From Streptomyces sp. R44 (lineage in GTDB: Bacteria; Actinomycetota; Actinomycetes; Streptomycetales; Streptomycetaceae), in contig NZ_CP163444.1 of the NCBI RefSeq assembly GCF_041053105.1, positions 6,014,001 to 6,078,000 on the forward strand: a stretch of DNA of 64,000 nt, written 5' to 3'. The notes under the pieces are model-generated. The model saw only the letters and a program-made list of their open reading frames with translations. It made no database searches and was not told the origin of the DNA. Position numbers and translations under genes: made by a program. This document shows positions 8,182 through 15,704 of this stretch, one piece after another (the first letter of the stretch is position 1; every line of letters begins with the position of its first letter).

Positions 8182-8519
8182 CGTGTCGTTCCCCCTGGAC
8201 TGAGCATGGTCTGTACGGCGTGGTGGAAGGTCAGCCACGCCCCGCTCTCGGCGGTGAGCCGCTCGCGCCCGAGGGGCGTGAGCCGGTAGTAGCGCCGGCC
8301 GGGGCCGCGCTCGGCGGCGCGGAACTCCGCCTCCACCAGGCCGGCCTCCTCCAGGCGGTTCAGGACGGGGTAGAGCGTCCCGCCCTTGATCTCGCCCAGC
8401 CCCGCCTCGGCGAGCGCCTTGGCGATCTCGTACCCGTAGCTCTCGCCGTCGGTCAGGCGGGAGAGGACGAGGAGGTCGAGGACTCCCTTGAGCCAGCTGG
8501 ATCTGCGGTCTGCGGCCAT
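8178..8519 (-). CDS. PadR-family transcriptional regulator
   Basis: A 113-residue PadR subfamily-2 protein: a winged helix (LVLSRLTDGESYGYEIAKAL, then GTLYPVLNRLEEAGLVEAE and a wing around RRYYRLTPLGRERL) plus a short dimerisation helix. It is the first gene of a two-gene unit with the membrane protein. The promoter (TTGCAT at 8554-8549, TGTGAT at 8531-8526) would begin transcription at the start codon, so it is probably leaderless. Two ACCTAGGTAG repeats overlap the promoter and are likely its own operator. Confidence 0.88.
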   Translation of the reverse strand: MAADRRSSWLKGVLDLLVLSRLTDGESYGYEIAKALAEAGLGEIKGGTLYPVLNRLEEAGLVEAEFRAAERGPGRRYYRLTPLGRERLTAESGAWLTFHHAVQTMLSPGGTTR

Positions 8520-8525
8520 GGGCTC

Positions 8526-8563
8526 ATCACATCACCACCTAGGTAGGAATGCAACCTAGGTAG
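8526..8563 (-). promoter_or_regulatory. PadR gene promoter with tandem ACCTAGGTAG operator sites
   Basis: ACCTAGGTAG occurs at 8537-8546 and 8554-8563, 17 bases apart; each contains the self-complementary octamer ACCTAGGT. The repeats straddle the -35 (TTGCAT, 8554-8549) and lie upstream of the -10 (TGTGAT, 8531-8526) of the minus-strand PadR gene. Autorepression by PadR is the simplest reading. Confidence 0.55.
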
Positions 8564-8575
8564 TGACGGCGAGCA

Positions 8576-9580
8576 TCAGACGGCGACCAGCATCTTTCCG
8601 AGGTTCTCGCCGCGCAGCATCCCCAGGAACGCCTCCACGATGTGCTCGAAGCCCTCCGTCACCGTCACGTCCAGCGGCAGCGCCCCGCTCCGCAGGCGCG
8701 GCACGGCGAGCTCGTACAGCTCCTCCTGCGCGTCCATGTGGTTGCGCACCAGGAAGCCCTCGAGCCGGATGCTCTTGCCGACCAGGTCGAAGAGGTTGCG
8801 CGGGGCCGGCGGGGGAGTGGAGAGCGAGTGGTACTGGGCGACCGCGCCGACCCAGGCGATCCGGCCGTACTCGCGCAGCGCGTCGATCGACGCCTCCAGG
8901 TGCTCGCCGCCCACCCCGTCCAGGACCGCGTCGATCCCCTCGGGAGCGGCCTTCGCGAGCAGCTCCGTCACGGGCCCGTCGTGGTAGTCGAAGGCCGCGT
9001 CGAAGCCCACCCGCTCCGTCAGGTACGCGACCTTGCGCGCCGAACCCGCGCTGCCGACCAGCCGCCCGGCGCCGAGGAGTCGCGCGAGCCGCCCGGCCGC
9101 CGTGCCCACCCCGCCGGCCGCCGCCGAGACGAACAGGTCCTCGCCCGGCTGGAGCCGGGCGATCCGGGTCAGGCCCACATAGGCCGACAGGCCCGTACCG
9201 CCGAGCAGGCTGAGATGCGCGGCGAGCGGGACGCCGGGGCCGAAGTCGGGGACCGGGCGGACCTCGGCCCGGGTGACCAGGGAGTGGGTGCGCCAGCCCT
9301 TGCGGTGCAGGACGAGGTCGCCGGGGCGCAGCGACGGGTCGCGGGAGTCGAGCACGCGGCCCAGGGTGCGACCCTCCATCGGCGCGTTCAGGGTCCACAG
9401 CAGATCGGAGTCCATCGCCTCGCGGTGGTACGGGTCGACGGACCACAGGAGGTTCTCGACGAGGGCGGTGCCCGGCTCGGGGGAGGGGACCGGCGACTCG
9501 ACGAAGGCGAAGTCGCCGCGAGAGGGGAAGCCGTGGGGGCGGGCGGTCTGGTGGACGGTGATCACGGTGTCGTTCGTCAT
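8576..9580 (-). CDS. NADP-dependent oxidoreductase (prostaglandin/curcumin reductase-like MDR)
   Basis: A 334-residue medium-chain reductase. The ATG at 9578-9580 is preferred; the open frame runs back over the LysR gene but without coding character. Features: RGDFAFVESPVP and LLWSVDPYHREAM at the N-terminus, the Rossmann loop VSAAAGGVGTAAGRLARLLG at about 145-165, and GVGGEHLEASIDALREYGRIAWVG at about 235-258. This set is typical of the leukotriene B4 dehydrogenase/YfmJ/CurA branch, which reduces alpha,beta-unsaturated carbonyls with NADPH. It is divergent from a LysR regulator over a strong palindrome, so it is the probable target of that regulator. Confidence 0.85.
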   Translation of the reverse strand: MTNDTVITVHQTARPHGFPSRGDFAFVESPVPSPEPGTALVENLLWSVDPYHREAMDSDLLWTLNAPMEGRTLGRVLDSRDPSLRPGDLVLHRKGWRTHSLVTRAEVRPVPDFGPGVPLAAHLSLLGGTGLSAYVGLTRIARLQPGEDLFVSAAAGGVGTAAGRLARLLGAGRLVGSAGSARKVAYLTERVGFDAAFDYHDGPVTELLAKAAPEGIDAVLDGVGGEHLEASIDALREYGRIAWVGAVAQYHSLSTPPPAPRNLFDLVGKSIRLEGFLVRNHMDAQEELYELAVPRLRSGALPLDVTVTEGFEHIVEAFLGMLRGENLGKMLVAV

Positions 9581-9623
9581 GCCGGAGACCGTAGGAAGGA
9601 ATGCGGCGGCCGGGCAGGGGTTT

Positions 9624-9654
9624 GCTTTCATGGAACCGACCGATCCATGAAAGC
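9624..9654. promoter_or_regulatory. LysR-type operator palindrome in divergent promoter
   Basis: GCTTTCATGGA (9624-9634) and TCCATGAAAGC (9644-9654) are perfect 11-base arms around a 9-base centre. The repeat lies in the 103 bases between the divergent oxidoreductase and LysR starts, 29 bases before the LysR ATG. LysR regulators normally bind dyads in exactly this setting. Confidence 0.65.
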
Positions 9655-9683
9655 CGCTCATACTCCGAGGTGGGAGCCCCTCC

Positions 9684-10553
9684 ATGACCGATCTCGCGCC
9701 CCGCGAGCTCCGCGTCCTCGTCGCCGTCGGCAGCGAGGGCGGCTTCTCGGCCGCCGCCGTGCTGCTCGGCCTGACCCAGTCCGCCGTCTCCCACTCCGTC
9801 CGCACGAGCGAACGCAAGCTCGGCGCCGTCCTCTTCGACCGCGGCCGGAACGGCGCGAGCCCGACCCAGGCCGGGGAGCGGGCCCTCGCTCACGCCCGGC
9901 GGGTGCTGCGGCTCCTGGAGGTGATGGGCGCGGAGGTCCGGGGCGCGACGAGCGGAACGGCCGCCGGCCCGCTGCGGATCGCCGTCTTCCGCAGCGCCGC
10001 CCTGCACCTGCTGCCCAAGGCGCTGGAGCGGCTGACCGCCCGTCACCCGGAGATCGTGCCCGAGGTGCGGATCGTGCGGGAGGTGGGGCGCGGTACGGCG
10101 GGCGAAGTCCTCGACGGGCGGGCCGACATCGGCATCGCGACCGTCGGGACCACCTCGCCCGTGCCCCGGGAGCTGGTCGGGGGCGTGCTGCTCCAGGAGG
10201 GGTACGCACTCGTCCACCCGGCCGGGCATCCGGCGCCGCGCACGCTCCCGCTGGTCGACTGGGCGGAGAACTGCACCTCGTACACGAGGGAGTGGTGGGC
10301 CGCCCAGGAGTGGCTGCCGGCGGCGACGGTGGAGGCGGAGGACGACGGAGCGGTGCTCTCGATGGTGAGCAGCGGTTTCGGGATGGCCGTGATGCCTGAA
10401 CTGTCGCTGATCGGAGCACCGCCCACGGTGGAGGTCACCGATCTCGGAGCGGCGCGCCCGACCCGGTCCGTGGGCTACGTCACCACCCCTGAGCTGGCGA
10501 AATCCCTCGCCGTGCGGTCGCTGATCCGTGAGCTTCGGGCCACGGAGGGCTGA
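9684..10553 (+). CDS. LysR-family transcriptional regulator
   Basis: A 289-residue LysR protein. The N-terminal winged helix-turn-helix spans about residues 5-65 (LRVLVAVGSEGGFSAAAVLLGLTQSAVSHSVRTSERKLG is the family signature region, followed by LFDRGRNGASPTQAG). The periplasmic-binding-like effector domain begins near residue 95 (GPLRIAVFRSAAL). The gene is divergent from the NADP-dependent oxidoreductase, and the shared intergenic palindrome points to control of that gene and of itself. The inducer is unknown; electrophilic carbonyl compounds would suit the enzyme's family. Confidence 0.9.
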   Translation: MTDLAPRELRVLVAVGSEGGFSAAAVLLGLTQSAVSHSVRTSERKLGAVLFDRGRNGASPTQAGERALAHARRVLRLLEVMGAEVRGATSGTAAGPLRIAVFRSAALHLLPKALERLTARHPEIVPEVRIVREVGRGTAGEVLDGRADIGIATVGTTSPVPRELVGGVLLQEGYALVHPAGHPAPRTLPLVDWAENCTSYTREWWAAQEWLPAATVEAEDDGAVLSMVSSGFGMAVMPELSLIGAPPTVEVTDLGAARPTRSVGYVTTPELAKSLAVRSLIRELRATEG

Positions 10554-10805
10554 GAGCCGTCTCAGATAGTAGGAAGTCCGAGTAATTGTGGAGACAGATG
10601 AGGAGGCCTGCCCTAGCTTTGTAGAAGCCGAACGTCTCGCTTCATCAAGCGAATGGCGGTCGAGAGCGCGACGCCCTGTGCAGGCAACCCCTGCGGCGGC
10701 CCCGGGTCACCCCCGCGGCGGCGCTCCCCGCCCTTTCCGGCGCCTTCGATCACCACTGATCTCCGCACATCCGGATCACCACTGATCTCAAGGAGTCGAT
10801 CCCTC
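10554..10805. other. leader region before the 43-residue gene, with a 16-base direct repeat
   Basis: These 252 bases hold no convincing gene: the open frames lack G/C third-position bias. GATCACCACTGATCTC occurs twice, at 10748-10763 and 10774-10789, the second copy running into the AAGGAG ribosome-binding site of the small gene. A GCAGG/CCTGC hairpin lies near 10680. The first 70 bases are less GC-rich than their surroundings and may contain the promoter, but no clear -35/-10 pair stands out. Confidence 0.4.
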
Positions 10806-10937
10806 ATGGCCGCTCAGACCGCCCGCCGCGTCCGCCACTCCGTCAACCGCCCCAGCGACGAGGCCCGCCAGAACGCCGCCGCCGCCCTCCAGCGCGCCCT
10901 CGACCGCCGTGACAACGGCGGCTCCACCGGCCACTGA
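10806..10937 (+). CDS. small protein of unknown function upstream of leuB
   Basis: A 43-residue basic protein (MAAQTARRVRHSVNRPSDEA, then an Ala-rich helix AAAALQRALDRRD). AAGGAG stands 11 bases before the ATG, and nearly every codon ends in G or C, so it is a real gene rather than chance. It has no signal peptide or membrane segment. It ends 89 bases before leuB and points the same way, but a separate leuB promoter lies between, so it need not be co-transcribed. I do not recognise a family; its position next to leuB appears to be conserved in Streptomyces, from memory only. Confidence 0.65.
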   Translation: MAAQTARRVRHSVNRPSDEARQNAAAALQRALDRRDNGGSTGH

Positions 10938-10943
10938 GGCCTG

Positions 10944-11020
10944 GTCCGCCACCGTCCTGACATGGCGCTTCGTCCACATGGCGGACGGAACGTGTCAGAC
11001 GATGGGACGAAGAGTAGGGT
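10944..11020 (+). promoter_or_regulatory. leuB promoter and inverted repeats
   Basis: TGTCAG (10993-10998) and TAGGGT (11015-11020), 16 bases apart, form a promoter whose start would be the leuB ATG. Upstream, GTCCGCCA (10944-10951) and TGGCGGAC (10979-10986) are perfect reverse complements, and CTGACA upstream mirrors TGTCAG. These could be binding sites for a leucine-responsive regulator such as NdgR, or a hairpin ending the small gene's transcript. Confidence 0.45.
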
Positions 11021-11026
11021 GCCGAC

Positions 11027-12067
11027 ATGTCTCACAGCATCAATCTCGCAGTCATTCCCGGCGACGGCATCGGCCAGGAGGTCGTGGCCCAGGGCCTCAA
11101 GGTCCTCTCGGCCGCCCTTCCCCAGGACGTGAAGCTGGAGACCGAGGAGTACGACTTCGGCGCCAAGCGCTACCACGCCACCGGTGAGACCCTCACCGAC
11201 GCCGACCTCGCCTCCCTCAAGAAGCACGACGCCATCCTGCTCGGCGCCATCGGCGACCCGTCGGTGCCGTCCGGCGTCCTGGAGCGCGGCTTCCTGCTGA
11301 AGCTCCGCTTCGCCTTCGACCACCACGTGAACCTGCGTCCCTCGAAGCTGCTCCCCGGCGTCGCCACCCCGCTCGCCGGGCAGCCCGAGATCGACTTCGT
11401 CGTGGTCCGCGAGGGCACCGAGGGCCCGTACACGGGCAACGGCGGCACCATCCGCAAGGGCACCGAGCACGAGGTCGCCACCGAGGTCTCGGTCAACACC
11501 GCCTTCGGTGTCGAGCGCGTGGTCCGGGACGCCTTCGCCCGCGCCCAGGCCCGCCCGCGCAAGAAGCTGACGCTGGTCCACAAGAACAACGTGCTGACCT
11601 TCGCCGGCCACCTCTGGACGAACATCTTCCACAAGGTCGCGGCCGAGTTCCCCGAGGTCACGACCGACTACCTGCACGTCGACGCCGCGACGATCTTCCT
11701 CGTCACCGACCCGGCCCGCTTCGACGTGATCGTCACCGACAACCTCTTCGGCGACATCATCACCGACCTCGCCGCTGCCGTCTCCGGCGGCATCGGCGTC
11801 GCCGCCTCCGGCAACATCAACCCGAGCGGCGAGTTCCCGTCCATGTTCGAGCCGGTCCACGGCTCCGCGCCGGACATCGCGGGCCAGGGCAAGGCCGACC
11901 CCACGGCCACCGTCCTCTCCGTCGCCCTCCTGCTCCGCCACCTCGGCCACGAGGCCGAGGCCGCCCGGGTCGAGGAGGCCGTCGCCGCCGACCTCACCGA
12001 GCGCGGCGACAGCGTCCGCACCACGGACGAGATCGGCGACGCGCTCGCCGCGCGAGTAGCGAGCTGA
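11027..12067 (+). CDS. leuB: 3-isopropylmalate dehydrogenase
   Basis: A 346-residue enzyme that oxidatively decarboxylates 3-isopropylmalate to 2-oxoisocaproate in leucine synthesis, using NAD+. Visible family features: [11 protein letters not shown] at the N-terminus, [26 protein letters not shown] carrying the substrate arginines, and the metal-binding and NAD-binding stretch [19 protein letters not shown], then ASGNINP and [12 protein letters not shown]. The short length is typical of the actinobacterial type. There is no Shine-Dalgarno; a TAGGGT -10 box six bases before the ATG suggests a leaderless transcript. leuC and leuD are 42 kb away, so the pathway is split. Confidence 0.96.
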   Translation: MSHSINLAVIPGDGIGQEVVAQGLKVLSAALPQDVKLETEEYDFGAKRYHATGETLTDADLASLKKHDAILLGAIGDPSVPSGVLERGFLLKLRFAFDHHVNLRPSKLLPGVATPLAGQPEIDFVVVREGTEGPYTGNGGTIRKGTEHEVATEVSVNTAFGVERVVRDAFARAQARPRKKLTLVHKNNVLTFAGHLWTNIFHKVAAEFPEVTTDYLHVDAATIFLVTDPARFDVIVTDNLFGDIITDLAAAVSGGIGVAASGNINPSGEFPSMFEPVHGSAPDIAGQGKADPTATVLSVALLLRHLGHEAEAARVEEAVAADLTERGDSVRTTDEIGDALAARVAS

Positions 12068-12091
12068 CCCGCGCCGACTGACATCAGCAGC

Positions 12092-12130
12092 AGCCGCCGG
12101 GTCGCACACAGCGCCCGGCGGCTGTCCTTT
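12092..12130 (+). terminator. leuB terminator
   Basis: AGCCGCCGGG (12092-12101) pairs with CCCGGCGGCT (12114-12123), followed by a short T-containing tract. It stands 25 bases after the leuB stop. The remaining bases to 12325 hold the ilvE leader; a GATAAT at 12202-12207 is a possible -10 box. Confidence 0.7.
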
Positions 12131-12325
12131 GCGCGGCCGCGGGGCGCTCCCCCCGAACTCCGGACCGCGCTCACCCGTTTTCCGCAGCGCTCCCCACGGG
12201 CGATAATCGAACGTGGGGCCGCGGCATACGGGCATGCCCGGACGCCGCCTCGTCAGGGACAGCCGTCCCCGGCAGCGACGTGCGCGCGCGGTCCTACCCA
12301 CACAACCGGTGAAGGACACGCACTC

Positions 12326-13438
12326 ATGACGACGCCCACGATCGAGCTCAAGCCCTCCTCCAGCCCGCTGTCCGCCGCGGAGCGCGAGGCGATCCTGGCC
12401 AACCCGGGATTCGGCCGCCACTTCACCGACCACATGGTCACCATCCGGTGGACCGAGGGCCGTGGCTGGCACGACGCCCAGCTCGTGCCGTACGGTCCGC
12501 TCTCCCTGGACCCCGCCACGAACGTCCTGCACTACGCGCAGGAGATCTTCGAGGGCCTGAAGGCCTACCGCCGCCCCGACGGCTCCGTCGCCACCTTCCG
12601 CCCGGATGCCAACGCCCGCCGCTTCCAGTCCTCCGCCCGCCGGCTCGGCATGCCCGAGCTGCCGGTCGAGACCTTCGTCGAGGCCTGTGACGTCCTCGTC
12701 CGGCACGACGAGGCCTGGGTTCCGGCGCACGGCGGCGAGGACTCGCTCTACCTGCGCCCGTTCATGATCGCCACCGAGGTCGGCCTGGGCGTCCGCCCGG
12801 CCAACGAGTACCTCTTCGTGGTCATCGCCTCGCCGGCCGGCCCGTACTTCCCCGGCGGCGTGAAGCCCGTCTCCATCTGGGCCTCGGAGGACCGCGTCCG
12901 CGCCGTCCCCGGCGGCGTCGGCGACGCCAAGACCGGCGGCAACTACGCGGCCTCCCTGCTCGCGCAGGCCGAGGCGGCGGCCAAGGGCTGCGACCAGGTC
13001 TGCTACCTCGACGCGGTCGAGCACAAGTGGGTCGAGGAACTCGGCGGCATGAACCTGTACTTCGTGTACGGCGCTGCGTCCAATGAGAAGCCGAAGATCG
13101 TCACGCCGACCCTCACCGGTTCGCTGCTCGCCGGTATCACCCGCGACTCGCTCCTCAAGGTCGCCAAGGACCTCGGCTACGAGTCCGAGGAGGCCCGCGT
13201 CTCCATCGACCAGTGGCAGGCCGACACCGAGAACGGCACCCTCACCGAGGTCTTCGCCTGCGGCACCGCCGCCGTCATCACCCCGGTCGGCACGGTCAAG
13301 TCCGCCCGGGGCGAGTGGCAGCAGTCGGGCGGCGAGCCCGGTGAGGTCACGATGAGGCTGCGCGAGGCGCTGCTCGCCATCCAGACCGGGAAGTCCGAGG
13401 ACGTCCACGGCTGGATGCACGAACTCGGCAAGGCGTAA
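12326..13438 (+). CDS. ilvE: branched-chain amino acid aminotransferase
   Basis: A 370-residue fold-type IV PLP enzyme that makes leucine, isoleucine and valine from their 2-oxo acids with glutamate. The PLP lysine lies in [15 protein letters not shown]. Other signatures are [33 protein letters not shown] and the phosphate-binding [19 protein letters not shown] lies about ten bases before the ATG. The gene follows leuB in the same direction after a terminator, so it is likely to be separately transcribed. Its stop codon abuts that of the convergent permease gene. Confidence 0.96.
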   Translation: MTTPTIELKPSSSPLSAAEREAILANPGFGRHFTDHMVTIRWTEGRGWHDAQLVPYGPLSLDPATNVLHYAQEIFEGLKAYRRPDGSVATFRPDANARRFQSSARRLGMPELPVETFVEACDVLVRHDEAWVPAHGGEDSLYLRPFMIATEVGLGVRPANEYLFVVIASPAGPYFPGGVKPVSIWASEDRVRAVPGGVGDAKTGGNYAASLLAQAEAAAKGCDQVCYLDAVEHKWVEELGGMNLYFVYGAASNEKPKIVTPTLTGSLLAGITRDSLLKVAKDLGYESEEARVSIDQWQADTENGTLTEVFACGTAAVITPVGTVKSARGEWQQSGGEPGEVTMRLREALLAIQTGKSEDVHGWMHELGKA

Positions 13439-14863
13439 CTACTCCGCCTGGACCAGGGCTTCCGGGGCCGTCGTCACGGTCTCGGGAGCCCTGTTCGGCG
13501 TCAGGACGGCGTACAGCGCGCCGCCCACGATCCCCGAGAACACGAAGCTGCAGTCGATCCCGCCCGTCAGGGCGAGCAGCGGCCCCTCGTAGAGCGGCGT
13601 CGACACCGCGGCCAGGCCGACCGCCGCGCCGACCGCCCAGGAGACGGTGGCGCGCGGGTGCCAGCCCGCCGAGTACCAGTAGATCCCGCCGCGCGAGCGG
13701 TTGTTGAAGACCTGGAGCGCCTCCGGGTCGTACCGGCCGCCGCAGCGCACGTGCCCGATGAGGGTGATCACCGCCCACGGGGTGCCGATCGCGGTGAGCA
13801 GCAGCACGAACGAGGTCATCGCCGTCTGGGCGTCCGAGGCGAAGTGGCCGAGGAAGACGAAGGCCGTCGCCACCGCCGCGACCACGAGGGTGGCACGCGC
13901 GCGCGTGGCCTTCGGCAGGATCGCGTCGAGGTCGAGCCCCATCGAGTACAGCATCAGACCGGCGTTGCCGACGGAGCCGGCGGTGGCGGCGATGAGCAGC
14001 GGTACGAGGTACCAGACGGGGGACGCCTCGACGAGCGGGCCCGCGTAGTCCAGGCCGCCGCGCGCCGCCAGGGCGGTGAACGTGCCGAAGAGCTGCGGGA
14101 CGAGCAGGCCCACGGTCAGGCCCAGGCAGGTCGCCCGGAACACGGTCTTCGTGCTGTGCCGCTCGGGGGAGACGTACCGGGTGTAGTCGCCGAGCAGGGT
14201 GATGAACGCCACCGGTCCGCTGAGGCCGGCCGCGACGGCCGAGAGCAGCCAGGTCGGCCAGAAGGAGCCGAGCAGGTACGGGGTGTCCGGCACCGCCGCC
14301 GTCGTGAAGTCGCCGGAGTAGGCGAACAGGCCGACGGCGAGGAGCACCGTCATGCCGATCGCGAGCGCCTTGCTCAGCCGGAGCAGCAGCCGGTAGCCGT
14401 ACACCGCGCCCACCACGGTGCAGGCGGCCAGGAGCGCGTAGACGGCGGCGTGGGCCGCGCCGCCGGTCGGCAGGCCGATCAGGCGGGCGAGTGTGCCCAC
14501 CATCACATCGCCGCCGATCCAGAGGGTCAGCGCGGTGTAGCCGAGCGAGAGCAGCAGCCCGACCACGGAGCCGACGAGCCGGCCGCGGACGCCGAAGAAG
14601 GCTCCGGAGGAGGTGGAGAGGTTGGTCGCGGTGCGCAGCGACACGAGTGCGAGCGGGGCGGTGACCGCGACGCCGACGAGGGTTCCGGTGATGACGGAGG
14701 TCACCGAGGCCCAGAAACCGAGTCCGAAGGAGACCGGCAGCCAGCCGAAGACGATCACCCCCAGACAGAGGTTGGATCCGAGCAGGATCGACATGAGGTC
14801 GCGGGGGCCGCTGGTGCGTTCGGCCTCGGGGATGGTGTCGACTCCGCGCTGTTCAATCGGCAT
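13439..14863 (-). CDS. NCS1-family nucleobase (cytosine/purine/allantoin) permease
   Basis: A 474-residue integral membrane protein with about 12 hydrophobic segments. The ATG at 14863 is chosen over an upstream one at 14911 because AGGGAGT precedes it closely. The N-terminus (IEQRGVDTIPEAERTSGPRDLMSILLGSNLCLGV) and the loop GDYTRYVSPERHSTKT are typical of the cytosine permease-like NCS1 branch, which imports nucleobases or hydantoins with cations. It is divergent from the urease-like genes, and both promoters carry a shared 17-base repeat, so import of a nitrogen source whose breakdown yields urea is a plausible role. Confidence 0.85.
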   Translation of the reverse strand: MPIEQRGVDTIPEAERTSGPRDLMSILLGSNLCLGVIVFGWLPVSFGLGFWASVTSVITGTLVGVAVTAPLALVSLRTATNLSTSSGAFFGVRGRLVGSVVGLLLSLGYTALTLWIGGDVMVGTLARLIGLPTGGAAHAAVYALLAACTVVGAVYGYRLLLRLSKALAIGMTVLLAVGLFAYSGDFTTAAVPDTPYLLGSFWPTWLLSAVAAGLSGPVAFITLLGDYTRYVSPERHSTKTVFRATCLGLTVGLLVPQLFGTFTALAARGGLDYAGPLVEASPVWYLVPLLIAATAGSVGNAGLMLYSMGLDLDAILPKATRARATLVVAAVATAFVFLGHFASDAQTAMTSFVLLLTAIGTPWAVITLIGHVRCGGRYDPEALQVFNNRSRGGIYWYSAGWHPRATVSWAVGAAVGLAAVSTPLYEGPLLALTGGIDCSFVFSGIVGGALYAVLTPNRAPETVTTAPEALVQAE

Positions 14864-14894
14864 GAGGACTCCCTGCGGGGGCGGACGGGGGACT

Positions 14895-14980
14895 TTTAGA
14901 GCGGCGCTCAATGTGACCTACACCTGTCGGCGACGTCAATGCTTGGAAGCGGGCGACTCAACATTTAGAGTGTCGCTCAA
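14895..14980. promoter_or_regulatory. paired 17-base repeats in the permease/urease divergent promoter
   Basis: TTTAGAGCGGCGCTCAA (14895-14911) and TTTAGAGTGTCGCTCAA (14964-14980) differ at two positions. Each is itself an imperfect palindrome (TTGAGCG/CGCTCTAA type). One copy lies near each of the divergent starts. They are likely binding sites of one regulator controlling both genes; the TetR at 18456 is the nearest candidate. Confidence 0.55.
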
Positions 14981-15011
14981 ACGTGTCGCAATTGCAGGAG
15001 GTGTTTGGGGC

Positions 15012-15704
15012 GTGAGACTGACCCCTACGGAACGCGACCGGCTGCTTCTCTTCGGTGCCGCCGAGCTCGCCCGCGCTCGCCGGGCCCGTGGCCTGCGGCT
15101 CAATGTGCCCGAGGCGACCGCGCTCATCGCGGACACCGTCTGCGAGGCAGCCCGCGACGGCAAGCGACTCGCCGAGGCGATCGAGGCGGCCCGTTCCGTC
15201 CTCGGCCCCGACGACGTCCTGCCCGGTGTCGCCGACGTGGTCACCGAGGTCCACGTCGAGGCCGTCTTCGACGACGGCTCACGGCTCGCGGTCGTCTCGA
15301 ACCCGATCGGCGGGGGCGGCCTGGGCGCCGAGGCGCCGGGCGCGCTGCTGCCCGGTCCCGCGTACGAGGAGGCCGAGCCGGCGCTCGTCGTACGCGTCCG
15401 GAACACGGCGACGGTCCCGGTGAGCGTCACGTCCCACTTCCACTTCTTCGAGGCCAACCCGCGCCTCGACTTCGACCGGGCCGCCGCCTACGGCATGCGC
15501 CTCGCCATCCCGGCCGGGGCGTCCTTCCGCTTCGACCCGGGCGGCGAGGCCGAGGTCGGGCTCGTGCCGATCGGCGGCGCCCGCGTCGCCATCGGCTTCG
15601 CGGGCCTGGTCGACGGTGCGCTGGACGCGCCGGGCGCGAAGGAAGAAGCCCTGCGGCGCGCCGCCGCCTGCGGCTACCTGGGAATCTCGGGAGGAGATGT
15701 CTGA
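15012..15704 (+). CDS. ureAB: urease subunits gamma and beta, fused
   Basis: A 230-residue fusion. Residues 1-100 are UreA-like (MRLTPTERDRLLLFGAAELA, then GLRLNVPEATALI and VLPGVADVVTEVHVEAVFDDG). Residues from about 115 are UreB-like (VRNTATVPVSVTSHFHFFEA, NPRLDFDRAAAYGMRL, IPAGASFRFDPG). In most bacteria these are two genes; fusions are known in some actinobacteria and Helicobacter. The GTG at 15012 follows AGGAGG after nine bases. The stop overlaps the ureC start (TGATG), so the subunits are translationally coupled. No ureD, E, F or G accessory gene is nearby. Confidence 0.9.
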   Translation: MRLTPTERDRLLLFGAAELARARRARGLRLNVPEATALIADTVCEAARDGKRLAEAIEAARSVLGPDDVLPGVADVVTEVHVEAVFDDGSRLAVVSNPIGGGGLGAEAPGALLPGPAYEEAEPALVVRVRNTATVPVSVTSHFHFFEANPRLDFDRAAAYGMRLAIPAGASFRFDPGGEAEVGLVPIGGARVAIGFAGLVDGALDAPGAKEEALRRAAACGYLGISGGDV

